A stretch of 64,000 nt of DNA from assembly GCA_016802295.1 (NCBI GenBank), contig JAESIW010000154.1, positions 186,001-250,000 of the forward strand. Direction: 5' to 3'. Made by a program: the position numbers and the translations under genes. The DNA is from Brachionus rotundiformis (Eukaryota; Rotifera; Eurotatoria; Ploima; Brachionidae). The notes below the pieces were generated by a model, which worked only from the letters and a program-made list of their open reading frames with translations, was not told where the DNA came from and made no database searches. Shown piece by piece: positions 23,005 through 34,175 of the stretch (its first letter is position 1; every line of letters starts with the position of its first letter).

Positions 23005-24081
23005 TCAAATTCCAAAAATCATTTTTATATTTCTTTTTAATTTTTCATTAAAAATTAATAATAGAATTGGATTTACCAACGAAGTTAGATATGAGAGCCA
23101 AACACCAATATCGTACATTACAATAGTTAGGCGACTATTGTATCCAAAATTTACAATGTCGTAAAATGGCCAACTGGCTTGGTACACTATTTGAGTCATC
23201 ACTATTGAAGTAGTCAAAGCCAAAATACAAAAAACAACTTTTTTATATCTAGTTCGTTTCATTTCAAAAAAATCCATCTTACCAATTTTAAATTGATTAC
23301 TTTCTTTTTCGAATTTTGTTTCACTTTCTATCTTGAATTTGGTAAATAGACTCGGCAAACAGCTCATATAAGATTTGGCTTTGAGCGACAATTTAACACT
23401 TGTAGATGAATGTGTGCAAGATGTTGGAAAACTTTGGCTCAATCTTCGTCCAATTAGTCGACTAGATGAACAATTATGACTTAAAGAAACTTTTAATTTC
23501 TTGTTCATTTTCTTCAGCTCCCATACAGATAAAATATTGACGAAAATTATTAGAAAAATGGGCAAAAAACCAAATAGCAGCACTTTGGTAATTTTGAACG
23601 AGAAATTTGGCAGGATATTACACATTTTTATGCTGTACTGTTCTGTAACAACAAAATAAATTATTGATATAGTCCAAAAAAAAGTGGCCAAAAACCACGG
23701 AAATACCAATTTGACTAGATTGGAAAAAGTGAATTTTTCCACAACTTTTGACCGAGATGTAAGTTGAACATATATATGAACGGCAAGAACCAGCAGTGCT
23801 AGAACTGTCGTATCTGGAATGGCATATTGAAGAAAAATGCTCAAAAAACAGGTAAACTTGTCAAAAGGCCATCTTTCGTATTGATCAAGTATACTCTGGG
23901 TGCTCATGCTAAGAACCCCGATCATAAAATCAGATAATCCGATTGATAGGTATATAAAGTCTGAAAATGTGTGACGTTTAATTCGGAACTTGAATATGTA
24001 AATTATAATTCCATTTAGAATGGCTGTTAAACAGATAATAAATATTTTAGCCAGTATGATAAGCTCTTTTTCATTTATCAT
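23005..24081 (-). CDS. Atypical rhodopsin-class GPCR (no DRY motif), intronless
   Basis: Single-exon, 358 aa. Seven hydrophobic segments with GLSDF (D2.50, residue 51) in TM2, a conserved Cys78 before TM3 in KFTCFLS, and NPILL in TM7. The DRY box at the end of TM3 is replaced by VHIY (residues 101-104), which removes the usual Asp-Arg switch. The third intracellular loop is long (about 190-285), Ser/Lys-rich and typical of aminergic-like receptors. The WPF after TM3-preceding loop (YERWPFDK) and the loop layout recall muscarinic or histamine receptors, but the aminergic Asp3.32 cannot be assigned confidently. Signalling may be biased or constitutive; this is inference. Confidence 0.85.
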   Translation of the reverse strand: MINEKELIILAKIFIICLTAILNGIIIYIFKFRIKRHTFSDFIYLSIGLSDFMIGVLSMSTQSILDQYERWPFDKFTCFLSIFLQYAIPDTTVLALLVLAVHIYVQLTSRSKVVEKFTFSNLVKLVFPWFLATFFWTISIIYFVVTEQYSIKMCNILPNFSFKITKVLLFGFLPIFLIIFVNILSVWELKKMNKKLKVSLSHNCSSSRLIGRRLSQSFPTSCTHSSTSVKLSLKAKSYMSCLPSLFTKFKIESETKFEKESNQFKIGKMDFFEMKRTRYKKVVFCILALTTSIVMTQIVYQASWPFYDIVNFGYNSRLTIVMYDIGVWLSYLTSLVNPILLLIFNEKLKRNIKMIFGI

Positions 24082-24113
24082 TTTAAGCGAATGAAACTTT
24101 AAGAGTTTCAGCT

Positions 24114-24120
24114 TTATATA
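24114..24120 (-). promoter_or_regulatory. TATA box of atypical GPCR
   Basis: On the minus strand TATATAAAG lies about 32 bp upstream of the ATG at 24081, so the 5' UTR should be extremely short. Confidence 0.45.
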
Positions 24121-25450
24121 TTTTATATTTTTCTTTAAAATCAGTTATGAATTAAATAAAACTAAATTCAATTAAATAAATTTTAATTTTATCGATTTTT
24201 TATCTTGGATATTGAACTTTTTTTTTCTTATAGAAACCTGTAGAATAAAGTAGAAAACCAGAAAGTCACATATTCGACAGTTTTTTTTTAATTAAATTCG
24301 AAATTAATAACAGATAATTTAATTTGAAAATTTTCTGATTTGTAAAAATGTTCGCGAGAAGCCTAGATTATTGAACATTTAGCGCCCTTTTAGGTACGGA
24401 AAATTTTGTTCAAACTAAGCATAACTCAATCAATTTTTTGTTTATCAAATAGATTTGTTTATTAATAGATAATGTAACTTTGCTAATTAATGCTAAATGC
24501 TTGCGTCATCTTTCTCGATTCCGCAAACAAGCATTTTCTCATTAATTTTGATTAAATCTAGTAGTTATGAGTATAAAATGTACGAAATGTTGATTTTGAA
24601 AATTAAATTTTACAGCCTAAAATAAAATTAAATAAAAAGTTTAGAATAAAGCTTGGTAAAAATGTTCTGTCCTATTTGAAAATATTAATTTATATCATCA
24701 TCAATAACAATCTTTGGCAAATATGCATTTCTCGAATATTCAAATAAGAACTTAAATCAATTCATAAAATAAATTAAGAGAAATATTTTAGAATAATTAT
24801 TTTTATCTAAAATATATTTTACAAAAAGATAAAATGCTGTTTTGAAATATAATTTAATGTAAAGTATCCAAAGGAAAGAGAAGCAAATGATAGTTATATT
24901 ATTTGACTGAATCTCTGGTCTTCTGGTCGAGATGGCTATGAGTCTCGTTTATATAATTAAGATTCAATTACCGTATTCCCTTGCAAATAAGTGTCTCCCT
25001 AAGACCCTTTTTTGAAAGCTAATCTATTTATCGCTACTTTGAATGAAATTTTAAGTGGAAAATTCTGTCATCTACCTTTTTCAGTTTTGATGTTACTAGA
25101 TACATTTTAGATTGGAAAGAAATCAAAATTTTGAAAAAAATGGACTTTTTGATAAATCATAGAACTTGAAGTAAATTAAAACTTAAAAAAAATATAAAAA
25201 AGATTAATTTATTTACTGATTAACTGAATTAATTTTTCAATTTTTTTTCCGAACGAGCTACCTATTAGGTTTAGAATTAAATTTTTTGCAAAAAAATTAC
25301 AAAAGTTTGTCTTATTATCTTATTATCATTATTCAAAGACCAAAACTTTTAAATTACTGAAATGTTAGGATTTTTTTATTTTTAATTAAAATTTATAAAT
25401 TTTGCTAATATTTTTAAATTTAAAAATCAAGTAAAATACTTGACAAAGTC
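24121..25450. other. Intergenic, no gene seen
   Basis: A-rich and T-rich. The patch at 24880-25020 is less AT-rich and may be repeat debris, but nothing identifies it. Confidence 0.45.
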
Positions 25451-25640
25451 AATAATTTATTTATTTATTTATGTCTTTGGCTAAGGCCGTATATCGACCA
25501 TTTGCTCAATTAGTTAATGTTATTAATTGTTTTCAATATTCGGACTATTGTCATATCTTAAAAGGCTATCAACAACAGAAATTAGCCGTTCAATTTGTTG
25601 AGGTATAACCGGGCAGTCTTCTCGAGTGCCCCCTTAAAAA
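25451..25640 (-). mobile_element. Probable 3' tail of a LINE
   Basis: On the minus strand a unique segment (GGTCGATATACGGCCTTAGC) runs into repeats of AAATA at 25456-25471. This is the usual look of a 5'-truncated non-LTR retrotransposon tail. It has no coding part, so the assignment is an inference from form. Confidence 0.45.
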
Positions 25641-25935
25641 AAAGAAGAAGCTTACTAAAATAAAGATTTATTTATCTGTATTTAAGATATGTAACAAACC
25701 AAGAAGAAATCATATTGTTCAAGAATTATTTATCAAAAATTTTTATGACATTTTATAAAAAATAAGAGAAAAGCTTAAAATTTATAAAACTTTTTTTTAA
25801 AGGGATTAGATATGGAATTAAATATGTCATTTTTTTCCATCAAATTAAAAAATAGATTAATAAAATAAATTTATTTTATTGTATTAAGAATAAATGAAAT
25901 AAATGTTTAAAATATACATATTTGAACCAAAAAAA

Positions 25936-27468
25936 CTAAATTCTTTCATGAGCAATCAGCGACTTATCATGATCTATTAAGGGTATCAATGTTTCCAATT
26001 TAATCTCGTCAGTTATTTTGATCAATTGATTTATCCCGTTTCTAGCTTTAATTCTTTCTTCTTTATATTTGAGCGATTTTTCGCGCCGTTTTTGCTCTTT
26101 GTAGAACTCAGTAAAATTATTTACAATAATGGGAATCGGCAGAGCTATGACTAAAACGCCCCAGATACAACAAATAGCGCCAACAAGTTTTCCTGGGGTA
26201 GTAGAGGGAACCATATCACCATATCCGACAGTTGTCATGGTAATCAGAGCCCACCAGAAAGTAGAGGGTATCGATGTAAACTTGGTATCGAACTCTTCTT
26301 TTTCAGCAAAATAGGCCAAGCTCGAAAAGAGTAAAACTGCAATTGATAAAAACATCATTAGCAAGCCGAGCTCTTTTTTGGATCGCTTAAGTGTGTAGCC
26401 AAGTGACTTGAGTCCTGTGGAGTGTCTGGCCAATTTGAATATGCGCAAAATTCTCAGCACGCGAAAAAGTGTCAAAGTTCTTCTGGCATTGTTGAAATTG
26501 TCATATTTTTGGTTATCGAACAGCAAAGTAACAAAATATGGAAGTATTGAGATTAAATCAATTATATTGAGTGGACTTTTGATAAAATTAATTTTGTTAG
26601 GTGATGAAAAAAGTCTAAGTAGGTATTCCAAAGTGAACCAGCCTATGCATACAATTTCTATTATTTCGAATAAAGGATTTTCTGTGTAAAATACATCTGG
26701 TTGTTGTTGACTTGTTTTGACCGAACTGGTTCCTGATAAAATGTGTTTAGTTGTGGCCGTGGTGGAGGTGTTTGACGAGTTGTAGGTGTTTTTTATCTGA
26801 AATTCGGGCATGGTATTCAAAGTGAGGGTTACTGAGGAAATAATAATAAAAAATATAGAAACAATTGCTATAATTCTGGCAGTCATTGAACTTTGTGGGT
26901 TTTCCATCAAATCCCATAGACTCTTGCGGAATTTTGGAAAAAAATGAGTAAATCTTTCATCATTGATTTTTTCTCTCTCCATGTCTTCTTCTTTTCTGAT
27001 CTCTTCAAGCACTGTATCTTTGCGTTGATGATAGCGTAAGTGGCAACATGATTCCAGAAAGCACTCATCTATGCCCCAGTATACAAGATCATCATGGAAA
27101 GAAAGTATGCACATTTCTTCGATTAGATGCAGCTTTCCAGTTCGGTAAAAGTTCAAAATAGAGGCAAAAGAGGACGAATGTCTGTCAAAAAAAAGCTCGT
27201 TATGAACCAGATCCATGTCATCGCACAAGCGGCTTATTTCGTCGACTGACTTTGCCAAGCGGATTTTACCCAAGCGGCTATTTGGTACTTTTTCCAATGT
27301 GCGCCACATTACTTCGTGACGACAACCGCCCACATTTAATACAACTCTTTTTTTGCTAATAAAATTCTTAATTAAATTAAAATGGTTTTGGTCCAGATCC
27401 ATGGCTTCATTTTCAAGATTATCATAATTTACAGATTTATTTGTCAAGTCGTCATTTGAAAATATCAT
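25936..27468 (-). CDS. Shab: Shab-type (Kv2) voltage-gated potassium channel, intronless
   Basis: 510 aa, single exon. The T1 tetramerisation domain (residues 41-147) starts RVVLNVGG and contains the zinc site of non-Shaker channels, H114-x5-C120-x20-C141-C142. S1 is at about 195-217. S4 (329-350) has Arg/Lys every third residue: RRTLTLFRVLRILRIFK. The pore has the selectivity filter TVGYGD at 413-418, and S6 carries the PIPIIVNNF gate region (444 onward) followed by EFYKEQKR, as in Shab. It forms tetrameric delayed-rectifier channels. The cytoplasmic C-tail is only about 60 residues, far shorter than in vertebrate Kv2, so the clustering and phosphoregulation region is missing. The S1-S2 loop is Thr/Ser-rich. 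Confidence 0.95.
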   Translation of the reverse strand: MIFSNDDLTNKSVNYDNLENEAMDLDQNHFNLIKNFISKKRVVLNVGGCRHEVMWRTLEKVPNSRLGKIRLAKSVDEISRLCDDMDLVHNELFFDRHSSSFASILNFYRTGKLHLIEEMCILSFHDDLVYWGIDECFLESCCHLRYHQRKDTVLEEIRKEEDMEREKINDERFTHFFPKFRKSLWDLMENPQSSMTARIIAIVSIFFIIISSVTLTLNTMPEFQIKNTYNSSNTSTTATTKHILSGTSSVKTSQQQPDVFYTENPLFEIIEIVCIGWFTLEYLLRLFSSPNKINFIKSPLNIIDLISILPYFVTLLFDNQKYDNFNNARRTLTLFRVLRILRIFKLARHSTGLKSLGYTLKRSKKELGLLMMFLSIAVLLFSSLAYFAEKEEFDTKFTSIPSTFWWALITMTTVGYGDMVPSTTPGKLVGAICCIWGVLVIALPIPIIVNNFTEFYKEQKRREKSLKYKEERIKARNGINQLIKITDEIKLETLIPLIDHDKSLIAHERI

Positions 27469-30400
27469 TCAACAAAGCGCTTTTTTATTAATATTTGTAT
27501 AAATATAATTTTAAATATTTTTAAAGTTACTTAGCGACATCTGAAATACAAAAAGCTTATTTTTAAAATTTATTTTCAAGCAAAAAAAAAGCTTCTTCGT
27601 TTTTATTTAATATTATTAAAGAATTAATTAATTTCAAATTAATTTAATTTAAATATAATTATTAATATTAGTTACGAACTAGGTAAACTGACTTTTTTAT
27701 AAAAAATTTTTAAATAAAGTAATAATTAAAAATTCTATTATTATTATTAATTTTTGCTTGCTTGCGATTATTTTCTTACAGTTAACATGATTTTGTTTAC
27801 CTTATTTTAAATCTTTATTTGGTTTTAATTAAAATCTTTGAATCCAAATTGGGTAAAGAAATTTTTTCATAAAAAAAATTCTAAAATCTTAATTTTACTT
27901 TTACTAGAAGAACAATTTTTTATTTGAGTAAATATTTTATATAATCTTGAAATTTCTTGAAGTTTCTACATATCTTATCTTTATTTTTGACAAAATTATT
28001 GCCATTTAAAATTTATTTTTGAAGAAATTTAACAGCATCCATATATATTATTATTTGGCTTTACTAGAGACAAATTAAAAAATAATTTTCTTTCTAGCTT
28101 AAAATTCTGGCTTCATTCTTTTATTAAATTCTCATTATGATTATAAAAAATTTTATCTTTTTCAGAAAAAGAGTCGAGACATTTAAACTTTTATCATTCG
28201 TACTTAAAATTTCTATTTAAAAATTAAAAAGTTTCTTAAAAAATTCCGAAATAAGAAATAGGAAGCAGTTTTGTGAAACAATTAATCAAAATAAAACAAT
28301 TAGAAAATAAAAAAAACTAATTATAATTTTTGAGTATATTTTTTAAATGCAAATTGCTTTAATTACAAATTGTGTTATCTTTCCTAATCTTAAATAGAAA
28401 AATAATTCGAAAAATTTTAAGAATTTGAATCTGTATTTTTTATTAAATGAGATGAAATAAGAAAATTTTTTCTTTACTCAACTTTCAGGATTAATGACAT
28501 TTGATTCTAAATATATTAATTTTTTTCAGTTGCTAAAAAAATTATTTGAATTTGTATTTACTTAACTTTTTCCATTTTAACTTAATCAAACAAATTTTAA
28601 CAAGTGAAAATTAAAAAAAAAACTTTATTTATACAGACTTAAAAACAAAATAAAAACTTAACTTGAATCTATAGATCTACAAATAATAATCATTAAAATT
28701 TATTGATTGAATTTAGTTACAATGCTTAAGGCACGAGTTAATCTTTTTCTAGAGCAAACGTCTGTTAAAATCTATTTTTTAGAAAAATATTTTGTTCTCA
28801 AGAAACCCTAAAAAAACTTAATCAAAAAATCCATTTGTATAATTATGAATAAATCAACTTTACAATAGAAAAAATTGATTTGTATTAAAAGCTCATTTAT
28901 AATTTTAAATTTTTAATTAGAGTTATTCTAATTCAATCAGCCAAAGTGATATGAAAAATTTTAAAACAACCCGGTTTTAGAGCATTCTTGAAAACAGCTT
29001 ATGAGAATAAAATAATTAAACTAATGAAATTGAGCCCTTTTTTGACTAATCCGAATTCTTTATAAATTTTTGATTTTAATTATTATATAAAAATATAAAA
29101 ACATCTAGTTTAGTCATACTGAATTTTCTAAGGCTGATCTTAAGGCCAATTACGACTTTTAAATTTTTGTTTTTATTTTTCGAAGCTAATAAACTAATCA
29201 TCTCCATATGCAACAAATATTTTGAAACCAATTTTTTAATTTATTTAAATTGAATTAAACAAATAATTTTTCAATATTTATGCAACTCAATAATTTTTAT
29301 ATTAATTTTATTTCTAAACAATATATATGTTTTCCTGTTCTTAAATTCAAGAACTATTCGAATATGAGCTAGAAAAGCTCTTATTGTCAATCAAACATAA
29401 TAATTTGCATCTGAGTTTTAAGTCAAACAGACATAATGGTTGAGAATTCGATATCGGTTCTCTTCCGATTCATTTCCAAGCCTAATTTAAATAATCTAAT
29501 TAAGAGATAAGACTAAAAATGAATTGCTTATTCAGACTTTTCGCACAAATAGATGCCATTTCTAAGAATTAAAATAATATCAAAACAAGTTGAAATGTTA
29601 TATAATGGTTTTGATTTCAGTTAACCAAACGATTATCCTAAGTCATATAAATATTTACTTTACGCTCTTCCTCCTGTGACCTACTCTGATTTCAATTTAA
29701 ATAAACATCCTTTTTATATGCTTTGATTAAGATTTTATTTTTAATTAGAATGATTTTTTCTAAATTTAAATTAATGGACAGAAAAAAACTAGTGATAGAT
29801 ATAAATGTATTTCTATAATTTTAAAAATTGCATTAGAATTAATTTTTAATTTTAGATACTGCTCTGTAATTAATAATCAAATGTCTACAATAGGGCACAA
29901 TTGCCGGCCTATTATAAAGATCCTACTAATTATCCACCATTTAATTACAATAAATGACACAGATAATATTCTCTTACCATTTATTTCCTTCATCAGTCTA
30001 CAAAAACAATCTAAATTATTTATAAATTATTATATATTTATATAATTAAATAGAATAAAAATTGGGAAACAGATTGTTCGAATTAAGATAATATGGCATT
30101 TGAAAATTTGTTATTTTTTTAATTAATATTTGAGTCAAAAAAATATTTTCGCTAAAATAAAATTAATAAAAATTACCATTTATTAAGTAATGATTGACTC
30201 TCTGAATTAGAGAGTCTAAAAGACTAAATATTCAAAAATTTATAAACAGGCAAAACACAACTTCTTAGACTTTTATTAAATTTAATACTTAAATCTTAAA
30301 ACACCTGTTTCTATTTTTATTCAGATAAACAATTTTTTTAAATGGCTAAAATAATTAAAAATAGATAAATAATATGAATAGGTGGTTGATGTGTATAAAT

Positions 30401-33400
30401 ATAACTTAGGGATCAGGTTTTAATTCGATTAATAGCTCAGCTTGGTGAATAAAACATGCACAAGCTGCCATAATCTTATTTAGAGTTGATTTTATTCTAT
30501 TATAAACAAACATGTCCTGAATATTTATTGTTTATTCTAGAGAATTTCAACTTCTTAATTAAAATAAATACTCCCGAGTAATTAAAAGCTTTATCCACGC
30601 TTCATTTTTCCCATAATATTGAAGTGCGAATGTCAAAAAAGCATAGATCAATATCTCTGGTGCTTTTAATGACGTGAGAAACAATTTAGATCTGCTTATA
30701 ATTGGTATAAATTGAATTTTTTCTTACTCAATTTATTAAGTTATTAAAAAAAAATAAAATATCTTATTCTTCTTAATTTTATTGATTTTTAAAATAGATA
30801 AACAACTTAAGTAAAATTGTCTGACATGGCACTAAAATCTCTAAACTTATAAGCCATAGGTATTTATTTATACTTTCAATACAAATCTCTGAAGTATAGA
30901 CAAGCTTAAGATATAATAAGAATAATTTGATAAAATAACAAGTTTCTAATTTTAAAAGAGTTAAAAATTAATTACTGAATTTATACTTTTCGTATTAATT
31001 ATTGCACATTAATTACTATAATTACTTGGATTAGATATTTTTTAAAAATCATATTCCTGGGTATTTTCAAGCTAAAACAGTTTTCTTAACCTTTGTTAAA
31101 ATCAGAATACGAATAAGCTCATATTTTGGGATGTATGTGTATTAAAATTACGAAGCTTTTATAAATTTCCATATCATTTGACCACGTCTGAATTTAAAAT
31201 TGTAAGAGATTCAAAATTAGACACAGAACTACATAAAATTGATTGCAAGCAACCTACTGCCAGTCTTTGTTTAGCTGATAATACAGTGAAAACTTAATAA
31301 TTTAAAATCATTAAAAACAAAAACATTCGATTCAGAATTTTAGACATGGTTTTATCCAAGAATAAATAGGCATCCATTTGGATTCAATCTAAAATAGTAA
31401 AATATATTTAAATGCCATGGAAAAATTGTATGAAAAATTTATTCTTTACTATCAATAAATGGCATCATGTTTATGTAATAATTGATTGATTGACTGATAA
31501 AAATGATCTAAAGACGATCCTGATTCGAATGAATGTATTTTATTATTATTTTTTTATATTTTATATCTCTCTTCGAAATTCAATATCTTATCTACTAGAG
31601 CTTATCATTTGATACTTTTTTGATTAGAAAGAAATAAATCATTTCTAACGGAACACTTGATGCCAACAAGTATTGGTTACAATAGATGAACACAAGAAAT
31701 TTTATGGTAAACAAATATTTTTAATTTTTTTATTTATTTTAATATTTTTCTAGGGTAATATCAATTAAAAAAATTTATAATTAACTTATAAATAAAATAT
31801 TAAAAATGATATAATTGTTTATTTGGAAAGCATTCACGCTTGGCTAAGTTTTCTAAGGAAACGGAAATATGTGACGAAAATTTAATGATTGAATTATTCT
31901 TTAAATTAATTCTTTTAATAATTGTTAGAATTTTTATAATTACTTATCAAAGACTGGATCATTGTTTACAAATAAAAAACATAGTAATTATTTTTTCTAT
32001 ATTAGACCATAGATTATAATAAACAATTATTATTAAACCATTTCAAAAAAAAAATTACTGAAACAATTAAGTTTTTAACTCTTATTTTTGTATTTATGTC
32101 AAGTTTGATTTACTTAAGCCTTTAAATTTATACAAAAAATTATCAAAAATATGCAACATATTTAAAAATTACGAAACTTGGTAAAAAATTGATTAATAAG
32201 TACTTAATTGATAGTATTTTTTTTGAAAAACAATTAATTTACATTAATCGAATTTAATTTTGTAAAAAACAAAATCCAAAAATAACAAATGACAAGACAG
32301 TGTTTGTTTTTTTATTTGGAAATATAAAATCTTAATAAAACGAGTTTCTAAACTCTTCTCAAAGACATTCCCAAAACTTGTTCTAATCACAGTAATTTAA
32401 TATGGTGACAAAATGAGTTTCTGTGCAGCCCAATTTTGAGATAAATAAAATGATTTTATAATAAAAAAAACAAAACTTTTAAATAAATATAAATTATTTA
32501 GCAATCAACTATTTTATATTTAGTTGCTTATATCATTTTTAAAATAAAATCAAACTTGTTCCTTTTTTACATGGGTAAGTTTTTTATGAACGTGGTAGCT
32601 AACTGGTTTTAAGTGAAATATTTATTTAAAATTGAAATGATTTATTAAATTAAAAATAAATTAAAATTATTAAAATCTTGAATTTAAGTTTTAGAACACG
32701 AAAAATTTAATCTGTAGAATATTTTTTAAATAAACTTATCCTGTCATAAATCATATGATCATGAATTAAGCGTTTAGAAAAATCTATCATTAAATTTTCT
32801 TAACATATATTTGAAGGTAACTTTTAAAGTGCTATCTTATCAATAGTATGCTTTTAATTCATCGATTTATAATGATTTATCTATTTTGTAATAAAAAATT
32901 TGATCCGAGCAATAATTTAAAAATTTTACCTAGAAAAAAAACAATATTAGATAAATTAATGCTAAATATACCGATTTGGCAAAGTTAGCAATGCTAGCTG
33001 CTTAATTGGGCTCGATTTGAAAATATTAAAAACAATAAAATGTTCTAACAATTAGCTAAAACCTTATAAATAAGCTTAAATAATCCTTGCGTTCATGATA
33101 GATTTAATTATTTAATTTCTTAACACAATTAAACAGTTCATCCGCCCTCATTTCTTCTTTTCAAACCTCATTAAATTGGAAAATCTTAATAAAAATTTTC
33201 TAGAAAAAACATTATTTTTATATAGAACAGAGTATTATAAATCATTCAAAGCGAAATAGAGCAATTTGATACTAATCTTAAGTATTTGTTAAAATTTGAG
33301 TATTCAAGAAACATGGAATGGAATTGTTTAAGCTATGAGAATGGTGAAAGGCATAAGTACATTACATTAGGGGAGAAAAATGTTTTAAGAATTTGATAAT

Positions 33401-33566
33401 TTGATTCCTTAACCACAAAAGGTAAATCAATCAATTATTATATTATTTTTACCAATCGTATTATAGCACATATAAAGTTAATAAAAGTAATTAAAGACTA
33501 AGTGCCTTTTCGTTTTTGAATAGAAAAAAAGTTAACTATCATATCTTTTATTTATGATAAAAGCAC
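27469..33566. other. 6-kb AT-rich region without recognisable gene
   Basis: No open frame over 60 codons with coding character, no tRNA and no clear repeat ends were seen on either strand. Very short exons could be hidden, as in the four-TM and V-ATPase genes. It lies upstream of the Kv2 gene, so it may hold its regulatory sequence. Confidence 0.5.
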
Positions 33567-34039
33567 TTAACTTCTTGGATAAACCACTAGTTCATCATAG
33601 CCTGATGCTGGATCAAACTCTCGCTGAAATGTCAAATCTTCACATTCGCCAATGACGATTTCTGCTGTGGTGAAAACATTCATCTCTCCGAATACATGTC
33701 CGCCCAACACTTGTCCATTTTTGGTAGATAAAGATATGTGAAGATGGTGGCCTCCGATGGTAGAAAGAGTGCCCACTAATGACACGATTTCCATGTGCTC
33801 TTGATAGATTTTGACCTTTGGCGATTAGAAAAAGATGAAAATTAAATTAAAGATTTTACTTCATTTTCTTCTTGGCCTCCAAAGGCCATACGAACCGTGG
33901 CTTTGGTCAAACTGCCAACACATGTCATTATAAAGCCAGAACGTATGTCATTTTGCTTAACAAAATTGTCCAATTCATACAACAAGTCTTGGTTTGGTTT
34001 TAAACGCAAAGCATAAACTTTTAAATTTGATTTCGACAT
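33567..34039 (-). CDS. PPC/DUF296 domain protein
   Basis: Predicted 142 aa, two exons on the minus strand: 34039-33860 and 33815-33567; the intron is 44 bp and phase 0. The whole protein is one PPC domain (plants and prokaryotes conserved domain, DUF296), as found in plant AT-hook proteins and as stand-alone bacterial and animal proteins. Visible signatures: SGFIMTCVGSL, the GGHHLHISL metal- or fold-related stretch, and GGHVFGEMNVFTTAEIVIGE. No AT-hook is present. Family members form trimers; the biochemical role of stand-alone animal versions is not established. The stop (TAA) lies at 33567-33576. Confidence 0.9.
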
Positions 34040-34104
34040 TATGGTTTTTTTTCAAAATTATGTTTAAATTAAATGATAAATTTTTTTGATAAGAAAAACA
34101 AAAA

Positions 34105-34175
34105 TGCACTGGCCGGGAATCGAACCCGGGCCGCCCGCGTGGCAGGCGAGCATTCTACCACTGAACCACCAGTGC
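34105..34175 (-). tRNA. tRNA-Gly (GCC)
   Basis: 71-nt cloverleaf on the minus strand, starting GCACTGGTGG and ending CCAGTGC plus A. The acceptor stem pairs GCACTGG with CCAGTGC. A box is TGGTTCAGTGG, B box is GGTTCGATTCC. The anticodon GCC corresponds to plus-strand 34141-34143 (ggc). No intron. It closely matches the standard animal tRNA-Gly(GCC). Confidence 0.97.
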
